11,649 bases of DNA from positions 1-11,649 of the forward strand of contig MNXK01000185.1 in the NCBI GenBank assembly GCA_001872165.1. The letters run 5' to 3'. The position numbers and the translations under genes were made by a program. Source of the DNA: Anaerolineae bacterium CG2_30_58_95 (lineage in GTDB: Bacteria; Chloroflexota; Anaerolineae; Anaerolineales; Villigracilaceae). Numbering within the stretch: position 1 is the stretch's first letter; each line of letters starts with the position of its first letter. Below are positions 1 through 8,006 of the stretch, in pieces. The notes below the pieces were generated by a model. The model saw nothing but the letters and a program-made list of their open reading frames with translations. It made no database searches and was not told the origin of the DNA.

Positions 1-102
1 GAAAAAGAAGCGACCACTTCGTCTCAGGCGCACCACGGCCCTCCGCGCCACGCGGAGATCCGTTCAGGCCGTAGCCGATGATCGCGTTCAGGATCAGGTC
101 AA
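1..102 (-). pseudogene. Possible NAD(P)H-hydrate epimerase (YjeF_N) remnant, partial
   Basis: On the minus strand the frame running from about 102 to the window edge encodes DLILNAIIGYGLNGSPRG. This resembles the D-L-x-x-D-A-x-x-G-x-G-L-x-G-x-P-R-G segment of NAD(P)H-hydrate epimerases (YjeF N-terminal domain), which repair damaged NADHX. The second Asp of the usual motif is Asn here. Upstream in the same frame the sequence passes at once into a repeat (101-127), and after the PRG stretch the residues no longer look like the family, so this appears to be a short broken fragment, not a gene. The match covers only about 18 residues and the rest lies outside the window, so the call is tentative. 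Confidence 0.3.
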
Positions 103-127
103 TGGCGCGGGGGATTTGGTCAACGGA
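101..127 (+). repeat. Dispersed repeat module A, left copy
   Basis: This 27-base stretch matches 1355-1380 in direct orientation with a single one-base length difference in a G run. It starts with aatggcgcgg and ends with ggtcaacgga. The two copies lie outside the MNT-HEPN gene pair, one on each side. Confidence 0.7.
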
Positions 128-169
128 CTCGCGGTCGGGAACGGATGTCCTCTTGTGGGAGGGGGAGAA

Positions 170-187
170 TCCACGCGGGAGGGAGGA
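170..187 (+). repeat. Dispersed repeat module (tccacgcgggagggagga), left copy
   Basis: The 18-base string tccacgcgggagggagga recurs exactly at 1304-1321, where it forms the right end of the larger core repeat. Shorter relatives built on gtccacgc occur at 239-246 and 399-406, so the left flank holds several broken copies of the same family. Confidence 0.7.
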
Positions 188-196
188 TAAGTCCAT

Positions 197-288
197 ACCT
201 GACATGTCTCCACGAATCCGTGATTAATCGTGGTTCAAGTCCACGCGAGCGGGCTGGCTAAAAAGGGCGCGCCTGAGACATGTCAGGT
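197..288. repeat. 14-base perfect inverted repeat with inner stem
   Basis: Arms acctgacatgtctc (197-210) and gagacatgtcaggt (275-288) are perfect reverse complements separated by 64 bases. Just inside the left arm, ccacga (210-215) and tcgtgg (228-233) form a second small stem. No gene is visible here. It may be a degenerate mobile repeat; there is no T-run to suggest a terminator. Confidence 0.6.
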
Positions 289-308
289 TTTAGCAGGTCA
301 AGTGGCTG

Positions 309-406
309 GTCAACGGACTTTGTCACCCCGCCACACCGCCCTGCGTTCGGTGCAGGGAAGAACGGCGGGGCAGGCGGATGCCGTTTGGTTGGGTGAGAGT
401 CCACGC
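309..406 (+). repeat. Core repeat, left copy, downstream of the HEPN gene
   Basis: The outer parts of this stretch match 1237-1310 in direct orientation: 309-332 matches 1237-1260 with one mismatch, and 364-406 matches 1268-1310 with a few mismatches. The ccccgcc and ggcgggg segments form a stem. In this copy the loop is enlarged to about 31 bases and contains its own hairpin (ccctgc...gcaggg), whereas the right copy has a 7-base loop. The element ends 15 bases from the HEPN stop codon. It is not coding as far as I can see. Confidence 0.75.
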
Positions 407-420
407 AGAAAGAGGTGCTT

Positions 421-807
421 CTATTTCGCCCCAAGAAATGCCCTGGCAAACTTCCGAATTGAGTTGGCTATTTCGAGCGCTTCTTTTGCATCATCGGCAG
501 TTGGAGAATCCCCGGGGTAACGCGTCCGCACGGCATAGTCAGTCAACGTGTTGAGGAGGCGTGCGTCCATTTCAAGGAAAATCCCTGCAGACGAACATAA
601 GTCGTTCAGCATCAACAAGTCGTGTGTCTTGGGAAAGTCCGCGCCTTTGGAAATGAGCAACGCTTTCATGTATTTCTCCGCACATTGTTGCGCATGAAAA
701 CATGTTCCCCCAACCAGCGGTTTTTTCCGTTGGAGCGCGGATTTCGCCAGTGTAAAATCTTCCTCGGCGCGTTCCGTCCACGCGCGCGGGTCATTTGTTT
801 CGCTCAT
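421..807 (-). CDS. HEPN domain protein (partner of MNT nucleotidyltransferase)
   Basis: A 128-residue helical protein with the HEPN signature CFHAQQCAEKYMKALL at about residues 36-51 and the RTRYPGD motif at about 94-100, as in COG2250-type HEPN proteins that are usually encoded next to minimal nucleotidyltransferases. In such pairs the HEPN protein is generally the toxic partner and the MNT protein neutralises it. It starts at ATG 807 with an AAGGTG ribosome site about 5 bases upstream, and overlaps the end of the nucleotidyltransferase gene by 17 bases, so the two are translationally coupled. The R-x4-6-H catalytic motif of RNase-active HEPN proteins is not present anywhere in the sequence, so RNase activity should not be assumed. 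A role in substrate binding or a different toxic mechanism is possible. Confidence 0.85.
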   Translation of the reverse strand: MSETNDPRAWTERAEEDFTLAKSALQRKKPLVGGTCFHAQQCAEKYMKALLISKGADFPKTHDLLMLNDLCSSAGIFLEMDARLLNTLTDYAVRTRYPGDSPTADDAKEALEIANSIRKFARAFLGAK

Positions 808-1177
808 ACAACACCTTGCCGCTCGTCAGAATTTCACGGATAAAGAAGTCCCCCGACTTCAAGTCTTCTTCGATCTCTTTGGGTGTCTTGACCAGGATAT
901 CCACGGGGAAGGGACGCGGCAGCAACAATTGCGAAACTGCCCAACTCCTGTCCTTGTGGGATGCGCGCGTATTCATAATGACAAGCAAATCCACATCGCT
1001 GTGTGAATTGGGGGTGCCATAAGCAAAAGAGCCAAAAAGGATGACCTTTTCGGGCTTCAGTTCATCAACGATTTTCTTTATGGCAGGCCGTAACGACTTG
1101 CCTACCGGAACCTTCAAGCCCACAGGAATGATCTCGGGTTGGCGCAAAGAAAACCTGGCAAGAGTCGGTGTTGTCAT
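791..1177 (-). CDS. MNT-type minimal nucleotidyltransferase (antitoxin-like)
   Basis: A 128-residue protein of the polymerase-beta nucleotidyltransferase superfamily. The active-site signature is complete: G49-S50, ten residues, then D61-x-D63 (GSFAYGTPNSHSDVD), with a third Asp at 93 in PVDILV. Members paired with HEPN proteins can modify the HEPN partner with AMP and silence it; that role is inferred here from the family and from the gene pair. The frame is open up to an ATG at 1207, but I place the start at ATG 1177 because the 30 bases between them contain a TGTTATAAT extended -10 element, so the longer form would start upstream of transcription. No Shine-Dalgarno sequence precedes ATG 1177. 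The 3' end overlaps the HEPN gene by 17 bases. Confidence 0.85.
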   Translation of the reverse strand: MTTPTLARFSLRQPEIIPVGLKVPVGKSLRPAIKKIVDELKPEKVILFGSFAYGTPNSHSDVDLLVIMNTRASHKDRSWAVSQLLLPRPFPVDILVKTPKEIEEDLKSGDFFIREILTSGKVLYERNK

Positions 1178-1186
1178 GGTAAATGT

Positions 1187-1195
1187 ATTATAACA
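1187..1195 (-). promoter_or_regulatory. Extended -10 promoter of the MNT-HEPN operon
   Basis: The minus strand reads TGTTATAAT, a perfect TATAAT with the TG of an extended -10, ending 9 bases before ATG 1177. The -35 region is poor, as is common for extended -10 promoters. Transcription would start about 3-4 bases before the ATG, giving an essentially leaderless mRNA, which fits the missing ribosome site. Confidence 0.6.
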
Positions 1196-1236
1196 AATCA
1201 GCAGCAAATGAAGTGACGAATTTACAGCCAGGCGGT

Positions 1237-1321
1237 GTCAACGGATTTTGTCACCCCGCCTAAAAGCGGCGGGGCAGGCGGATGACGTTTGGTTGGGGGC
1301 GAGTCCACGCGGGAGGGAGGA
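1237..1321 (+). repeat. Core repeat, right copy, upstream of the MNT gene
   Basis: Direct-orientation partner of 309-406, here in compact form: gtcaacggat at 1237, a ccccgcc/ggcgggg stem (1254-1274) around a 7-base loop, then a shared right end with the cacgcgggagggagg block that also occurs at 170-187. It lies 60 bases upstream of the MNT start codon, so the gene pair is bracketed by the two copies. Confidence 0.75.
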
Positions 1322-1324
1322 GAA

Positions 1325-1356
1325 GAAAGGATGAAGGCAGAAGGATGAAGGATGAA
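1325..1356 (+). repeat. Purine-rich short tandem repeat (aaggatga units)
   Basis: Imperfect 7-8 base units (aaggatga, aggcag, aaggatga, aggatga) run head to tail between the core repeat and module A. The strand is purine-rich and non-coding. Confidence 0.6.
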
Positions 1357-1380
1357 TGGCGCGGGGATTTGGTCAACGGA
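1355..1380 (+). repeat. Dispersed repeat module A, right copy
   Basis: Direct-orientation partner of 101-127, differing by one G. From here to 1553 there is GC-rich sequence with small hairpins (for example gcggctctgccgc near 1409-1421) and no gene that I can support. Confidence 0.7.
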
Positions 1381-1553
1381 CCGCTTCGCGTCACGGGCAA
1401 GCAGACAGCGGCTCTGCCGCTCGGAAACTGGCGCGTTTTCCCAGAGATGGCGCGATAATAGGAAAGAGTCTCGCCAGTCCCGCCGCTGCCGCTGCACCCT
1501 TCGGGTGTGCTACGCGAAGCCAAACCGTTAGTGCTTTCGAGGAGGAAAATCGT

Positions 1554-1706
1554 ATGGACTGGATTGCTTTGCTATCCGGCCTCGTCGGCGTGATGATCGG
1601 ATCGCTGACGAGCATCGTCACCCTGCTCGTTCAAAACTACTACCCACTGAACCCCAACCCCCGTTCCTTCAACGATACCCACCTGCCCTGCCCGATGACC
1701 ATGTGA
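1554..1706 (+). pseudogene. Truncated small membrane-anchored protein
   Basis: A strong ribosome site (gaggagg, about 8 bases upstream) leads into ATG 1554. The first ~32 residues look like a genuine N-terminus: MDWIALLSGLVGVMIGSLTS and the following IVTLLVQN form one hydrophobic helix, a pattern seen at the start of many short hypothetical membrane-anchored proteins. From about base 1640 onward the frame is simply the antisense of the conserved radC 3' end, and it stops at 1706. The likely reading is a gene whose 3' part was lost when it was joined to the radC region. An intact 50-residue membrane peptide is possible but less likely. Confidence 0.4.
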
Positions 1707-2347
1707 TCCAGCACGTCAATGTCCAGCAGCTTGCCGGCCTGGAGGATGGCGCGCGTCACGGCCACGTCGTCGGGGCTGGGCGTCGGGTCGCCGCTGGGGT
1801 GGTTGTGGATCACGATGATGGCCGTGGCGTTGCGCCGGATGGCCGGTTTGAACACCTCGCCAATATGCACCTGTGACGAGTTGACCGAGCCGCGATAGAT
1901 TTCCACGATGTCGAGCACGCGGTTGCGCGTGTCGAGCAAAATGACGCGCAGGTGTTCCTGTTCCAGACCAGACATCTCGTATTGAACCAGCGCGGCCGCC
2001 TCGGCGGGGCTGTTGATCGCCGGGCGCTCTTCCGGCGCTTCGAGCATCAGGCGGCGGCCCAGCTCGATGGCCGCCTTGATCTGGGCCGCTTTGGCCTCCC
2101 CGATCCCGTGCTGGGCGCGCATCTCGTCGAAGGTCGCCCTGTGCAAGCCGGTCAACCCGCCGAACTTTTGCAGCAGACGCTGGCCGACCTGCACGGCGTT
2201 CTCGCCGGTCACGCCGACGCGCAACAGGATGGCAAGCAGTTCGGCGCTGCTGAGCGCCTGTGGGCCCAGCTTCCCCAGCCGCTCGCGCGGACGCTCGTCC
2301 GCGGCCAGGTCGGTGATGCGGTAAACAGGTTTGACGGAGGCGTTCAT
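1640..2347 (-). CDS. radC: RadC family protein (JAMM/MPN metalloprotein)
   Basis: A 235-residue protein of usual length for the family. Residues about 1-105 hold the N-terminal helix-hairpin-helix-like region ([13 protein letters not shown], then [19 protein letters not shown]). Residues about 112-235 form the MPN domain, with a complete JAMM metal motif: Glu in HIGEVFKPA, then H181-N-H183, seven residues, S191, two residues, D194 ([14 protein letters not shown]). It ends with the typical VSLKERGL. The start at 2347 has AGAGGA about 8 bases upstream. Despite the name, a DNA-repair role for RadC proteins is not established; the fold suggests a zinc-dependent isopeptidase or related hydrolase. 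It lies 51 bases downstream of the ligase-like gene on the same strand, probably co-transcribed. Confidence 0.93.
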   Translation of the reverse strand: MNASVKPVYRITDLAADERPRERLGKLGPQALSSAELLAILLRVGVTGENAVQVGQRLLQKFGGLTGLHRATFDEMRAQHGIGEAKAAQIKAAIELGRRLMLEAPEERPAINSPAEAAALVQYEMSGLEQEHLRVILLDTRNRVLDIVEIYRGSVNSSQVHIGEVFKPAIRRNATAIIVIHNHPSGDPTPSPDDVAVTRAILQAGKLLDIDVLDHMVIGQGRWVSLKERGLGFSG

Positions 2348-2374
2348 AGTTTAATCCTCTGAAACTCTGGACTA

Positions 2375-2390
2375 CGGAAGCTTGCTTCCG
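2375..2390. repeat. Small perfect palindrome between ligase-like gene and radC
   Basis: cggaagcttgcttccg consists of two 7-base arms around TT. No T-run follows on the minus strand, so it is more likely a short REP-type palindrome than a terminator. Confidence 0.5.
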
Positions 2391-2398
2391 CTTTGCTG

Positions 2399-3553
2399 TT
2401 ACCCCCGCTTCTTCGGCGGTGGCAGCGGGATTTCGCGCGGCGCGAGCATGTTCCAACGCGAGGCGCCCAGGTACAGGATTTCCAGGATCAAGTCGGTGTA
2501 TGAAATCCCGTCCGCATTGGCGATCAGGCACAGGTCGCTGTAATCGGGGGTCAGGCCGGGCAGGGGGTTGATCTCCAACAGGCAGGGATTGCCTTCGCTG
2601 TCGAGGCGGAAGTCAACGCGCGAGACATCCAGCGCGCCCAGCAGGTGATGGCCGCGCCAAGCGTAGTGCTGCAATTTCTTGGCCAGGTCCGGTTCCACTT
2701 GAGCAGGACAAATATATCCGGGCGCGCCTTGCGAACCAATGGACTGGGCCTTGGCCTCCAGCCCGTAAACGCCGGGCGTGACCGAGCGGGTGCTATCCAA
2801 TTCCAGGATAGGGAAGCGGTGGAAACCGTCCGCATCGTACCACTCTGGATGCAGGGAGTACAGCCTGGAGTCCGGGCGGCCCATGATCGCGACGGTGAAC
2901 TCGCGGCCGGAGAGGTAAGTCTCCACCAGAGCGGGCTGCTTGTACATGCTGACGACGTACCTGGCGCGCTCGCGCAGTTCTCCTTCATTGTGGACAATGG
3001 CGCGAGCATCTACGCCCATGCCGGTACCTTCGCGCGCCGGCTTGACGAACAACGGAAAGCGCAGCTCGGGGCGTAAGGGTTCCTCGCCAGTGTGGAATTC
3101 CTGGAAAGGCGCGACGGGGAGGCGCCGGTCGCGCCAGATGCGTTTGGTCAGCGTCTTGTCCAATGCAATGGCGTTGGTCAAAACACGCGAGCCGGTATAG
3201 GGAATTTTGAGCAGTTCCAGCAAGGCTGGGATCTGGGCTTCGCGCGCATCGCCCCCTAAGCCTTCAGCGATGTTGAAGCAGATGTCGGGCTTTGCTGTTT
3301 TCAGCGCATAGGGCAGATTGCTGTCGGCTGGGATGAACATGGTCCAGTGGCCGTCAGTTTCGAGCGCGGCCCGGATGAGGTTTATCGTTTCGATATAGTC
3401 ATAGTCCGCGCCGGTGTCCGGGGGAACGTCAGACGGGAGGGGCTTATCGTGCTCTTTGATGTTGGCCAGCACAGCCACCCTCCACGGACGCGCCGGGCGC
3501 GGTGGGGAACTGGGAGGTTTATCGCTTTCTTGATCTTGCATGGCAGGGTTCAT
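2399..3553 (-). CDS. D-Ala-D-Ala-ligase-like ATP-grasp enzyme
   Basis: A 384-residue ATP-grasp carboxylate-amine ligase. The prefold region reads NIAEGLGGDAREAQIPALLE and IPYTGSRVLTNAIALDK (about 94-133), as in D-alanine-D-alanine ligases. The ATP-grasp domain has FVKPAREGTGMGV (169-181), LVETYLSGREFTV (209-221), and the metal-binding D314 in RVDFRLD with E327 and N329 in LLEINPLPGL. Unlike true Ddl it lacks the N-terminal GGxSxE motif and has GTG where Ddl has GSS, both part of the dipeptide site, so the substrate is uncertain. A proline-rich leader of about 20 residues precedes the fold. The frame is open to ATG 3568, but AGAGGA just before ATG 3553 favours the latter. It is followed by radC. 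Confidence 0.8.
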   Translation of the reverse strand: MNPAMQDQESDKPPSSPPRPARPWRVAVLANIKEHDKPLPSDVPPDTGADYDYIETINLIRAALETDGHWTMFIPADSNLPYALKTAKPDICFNIAEGLGGDAREAQIPALLELLKIPYTGSRVLTNAIALDKTLTKRIWRDRRLPVAPFQEFHTGEEPLRPELRFPLFVKPAREGTGMGVDARAIVHNEGELRERARYVVSMYKQPALVETYLSGREFTVAIMGRPDSRLYSLHPEWYDADGFHRFPILELDSTRSVTPGVYGLEAKAQSIGSQGAPGYICPAQVEPDLAKKLQHYAWRGHHLLGALDVSRVDFRLDSEGNPCLLEINPLPGLTPDYSDLCLIANADGISYTDLILEILYLGASRWNMLAPREIPLPPPKKRG

Positions 3554-3594
3554 TTCTTCCTCTAACATGGACAGAGTGGGTTTTTGCAGTGAGA

Positions 3595-3623
3595 AGTATA
3601 AATCAATAAATCCAACTAGACAA
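3595..3623 (-). promoter_or_regulatory. Promoter for the ligase-like gene and radC
   Basis: On the minus strand TTGTCT (3623-3618) and TATACT (3600-3595) are separated by exactly 17 bases, a good sigma70-type pair. The expected start near 3588 gives a leader of about 35 bases. The -35 hexamer overlaps the -35 of the divergent atp promoter. Confidence 0.6.
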
Positions 3624-3645
3624 GATAAATCCTTTCAGGTATGAT
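3617..3645 (+). promoter_or_regulatory. Promoter for the atpAGDC operon
   Basis: TAGACA (3617-3622) and TATGAT (3640-3645) are spaced by 17 bases, each matching the consensus at 5 of 6 positions. The expected start near 3652 gives a leader of about 240 bases before atpA. Confidence 0.6.
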
Positions 3646-3651
3646 ATGTGC

Positions 3652-3893
3652 GTTCTGTTACCAGCCAGGTCAGACAAAAAACGAACAAAAGGGTTCACTT
3701 CGATCCGCATGGATTCGTTCAAACAACTACAGAAAAACCAGACAGAGACCCAAGGCGTGCCCGGATGCGAGACCTCTATCCGGGCAGCCGTGTGTAAAAA
3801 CATGCTGTCTGCTCTACTTCCTCATTGCGAGAGGGATTGCTTCATCCCTGTTTAGTTCGCAGGGGCTTGCAAGCACATATCCACGGAGGTGAC
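3652..3893 (+). other. Long leader of atpA with two hairpins
   Basis: This stretch has no gene that I can support. It contains a perfect 8-base stem (gcccggat 3759-3766 with atccgggc 3778-3785, 11-base loop) and a 6-base stem (agggat 3832-3837 with atccct 3844-3849). The string cattgcgagagggattgcttc at 3823-3843 resembles the end of a dispersed CATTGCGAG...GAAGCAATCCC type of repeat known from many bacteria, which is a recollection, not a search result. Neither hairpin is followed by a T-run. The leader ends with GGAGGTGA directly before the atpA start. Confidence 0.4.
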
Positions 3894-5555
3894 ATGACCG
3901 ACCTGATCAAACAAATTACCAGTGAGTTAAAACAGCAGATTGATTCCTACACGCCTGAGATCGGCATCAGCGACGTCGGCACGGTGACCGAGGCCGGGGA
4001 TGGCATCGCCCGCGTCGGCGGCCTGGGGAACGTCAAGTCACAAGAATTGGTGCAGTTCCAGAACGGTGTGATGGGTATCGCTTTCAACCTGGAAAAGAAC
4101 AGCGTTGGCGTCATTATCATGGGCGATTATTCCGAGATCGCCGAGGGGATGATTGCCCGCTCGACCGGGCGAATCGCCTCGGTGCCGGTCGGTGACGGGC
4201 TGATTGGGCGCGTGGTCAACGCCCTGGGCGAGCCGGTGGACGGTCGCGGCCCGATCCAGTTTACGGGCTACCGTCCCATCGAGCGCATCGCGGCGGGCGT
4301 AGTCCAACGCCAGGACGTGGATACGCCAGTGCAGACCGGCATCAAAGCCATCGACTCGATGATCCCCATCGGCCGCGGCCAGCGCGAACTGATCATCGGC
4401 GACCGCCAGACCGGCAAGACAGCCATCGCCATTGACACGATCATCAACCAGAAAGGCAAGGATCTGGTCTGTATTTACGTGGCCATCGGCCAGAAAAAGG
4501 CGGCCGTTGCCCGCACCGTGGCCCTGCTGGAACGCTACGGCGCGATGGAGCATACGATTGTGGTGATTGCCTCGGCGGACGAAGCCGCCGCGCTGCAATA
4601 TATTGCACCTTATGCGGGCTGCGCCATCGGCGAGGAGTTTTTGGAGACCGGCCGGGATGCGTTGGTCATTTACGACGACCTCTCCAAACATGCCTGGGCC
4701 TATCGCCAGGTGTCGCTACTCCTGCGCCGCCCGCCGGGACGTGAAGCTTATCCGGGTGACGTGTTCTACCTGCATTCCCGCCTGTTGGAACGGGCGGCTC
4801 GTATGGCGAATAAGTACGTCATCGTCAAGAAGGACTTTGCCGAATCGCTGGCGACTGAAAAGGACAGCGTAGACGGCAAGGTCTACGGCGGGCCACGCTC
4901 ATTGCATGATGCCGAAGAGGCGCGCAAGGCGCTGGAAAAGCCGGATGACTACAAGGCGGTCAAGGTCGAAGGGTCGGGCGGCTCGCTGACGGCGCTGCCG
5001 ATCATCGAGACCCTGCTGGGCGACGTTTCAGCCTACATCCCGACCAATGTCATCTCCATTACGGATGGTCAAATTTACCTGGAAGGCAACCTGTTCAACG
5101 CCGGCATCCGCCCGGCAGTCAACGTGGGCATCTCGGTCTCGCGCGTGGGTGGATCCGCGCAGGTGCGGGGGATGCGCCAGGTGGCGGGTAAGTTACGCCT
5201 GAACATGGCGGCTTATCGTGAACTGGCGGCTTTCGCGCTGATGGCCTCTGACCTTGATAAGGCGACTCAGGCGCAATTGAACCGTGGTCAGCGCATGCAA
5301 GAAATCCTCAAGCAACCGCAGTATGAGCCAATGTCCATGGAAAACCAGGTCATTGTCATCTTCGCCGGGACGAACGGCTTCGCCGATGCCGTCCCGGTAG
5401 AGCGGATGCGCGCCTGGGAGACGGCCCTGCTGCGCTACATGGACAATTCCCATCCTGAGCTTGGCAAGGACATCGCCGAGAAGAAGCAGATCAGCGAAGA
5501 GACCGACAAGAAACTGCGCGCCGCGCTGGATACGTTCAAGGCCACGTGGCAGTAA
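3894..5555 (+). CDS. atpA: ATP synthase F1 subunit alpha
   Basis: Non-catalytic nucleotide-binding subunit of the F1 head of the membrane ATP synthase. Visible features are the beta-barrel N-terminal domain, the P-loop GDRQTGKT at 169-176, [17 protein letters not shown] at 256-271, and the arginine-finger segment ISVSRVGG at 413-420. The start is ATG 3894, preceded by GGAGGTGA; the frame is open upstream to 3825 but only through leader sequence. At 553 residues it is about 40 longer than the E. coli protein. The extra length sits mainly at about 305-363, between ERAARM and SLTALPII, where E. coli has about 18 residues and this protein about 59. It is first in an atpA-atpG-atpD-atpC cluster; no Fo or delta genes lie upstream. 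Confidence 0.97.
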   Translation: MTDLIKQITSELKQQIDSYTPEIGISDVGTVTEAGDGIARVGGLGNVKSQELVQFQNGVMGIAFNLEKNSVGVIIMGDYSEIAEGMIARSTGRIASVPVGDGLIGRVVNALGEPVDGRGPIQFTGYRPIERIAAGVVQRQDVDTPVQTGIKAIDSMIPIGRGQRELIIGDRQTGKTAIAIDTIINQKGKDLVCIYVAIGQKKAAVARTVALLERYGAMEHTIVVIASADEAAALQYIAPYAGCAIGEEFLETGRDALVIYDDLSKHAWAYRQVSLLLRRPPGREAYPGDVFYLHSRLLERAARMANKYVIVKKDFAESLATEKDSVDGKVYGGPRSLHDAEEARKALEKPDDYKAVKVEGSGGSLTALPIIETLLGDVSAYIPTNVISITDGQIYLEGNLFNAGIRPAVNVGISVSRVGGSAQVRGMRQVAGKLRLNMAAYRELAAFALMASDLDKATQAQLNRGQRMQEILKQPQYEPMSMENQVIVIFAGTNGFADAVPVERMRAWETALLRYMDNSHPELGKDIAEKKQISEETDKKLRAALDTFKATWQ

Positions 5556-5559
5556 GTAA

Positions 5560-5599
5560 GTAAACAGGTAAACAAGTAAACAAGGAAACAGGTAGCCAG
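5560..5599 (+). repeat. Five 8-base tandem repeats between atpA and atpG
   Basis: Head-to-tail units gtaaacag, gtaaacaa, gtaaacaa, ggaaacag and gtagccag fill the gap between the atpA stop and atpG. The last unit runs into AGGA, the only candidate ribosome site for atpG, 3 bases before its ATG. Confidence 0.8.
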
Positions 5600-5604
5600 G
5601 AATT

Positions 5605-7942
<2,338 letters not shown>

Positions 7943-7949
7943 GGGTCAA

Positions 7950-7994
7950 GTGTTCCAGTGTTCAAGTGTCACGTGACACTGGAACACGTGACAC
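7950..7994. repeat. Nested palindromes between atpD and atpC
   Basis: Arms gtgttccagtgt (7950-7961) and acactggaacac (7976-7987) are perfect 12-base reverse complements. Between and overlapping them lies the perfect 14-base palindrome gtgtcacgtgacac (7966-7979), and cacgtgacac recurs at 7985-7994. The mRNA can fold into alternative hairpins just before the atpC ribosome site (CGGAGA at 7995-8000). No T-run follows, so it is more likely a processing or translation-control structure than a terminator. Confidence 0.7.
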
Positions 7995-8006
7995 CGGAGA
8001 ATGCTT

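Noticed and set aside
309..406. The core repeat as a terminator for the MNT-HEPN operon
   Set aside because: The stem is GC-rich but no T-run follows on the minus strand, and an identical element lies upstream of the operon.
101..1380. A CRISPR array in the repeat-rich left flank
   Set aside because: The repeats are few, of unequal length and irregularly spaced, with no uniform spacers and no cas genes.
1222..1523. Minus-strand open frames with a HPPAPP/VTKSVD pattern, similar to one at 258-449
   Set aside because: The similar peptides arise because both lie over copies of the same non-coding repeat.
1716..2531. A 271-residue minus-strand open frame overlapping radC
   Set aside because: It is a shifted frame of radC, Arg- and Ala-rich with no recognisable motif, while the radC frame carries a full JAMM site.
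3745..3800. tRNA-like folding in the atpA leader
   Set aside because: There is one good stem, but no acceptor stem, anticodon arm or T-loop consensus.
3575..3893. A Rex operator in front of atpA, given rex in the same window
   Set aside because: I looked for TTGTGAA-type palindromes in the gap and in front of rex and found none that is convincing.
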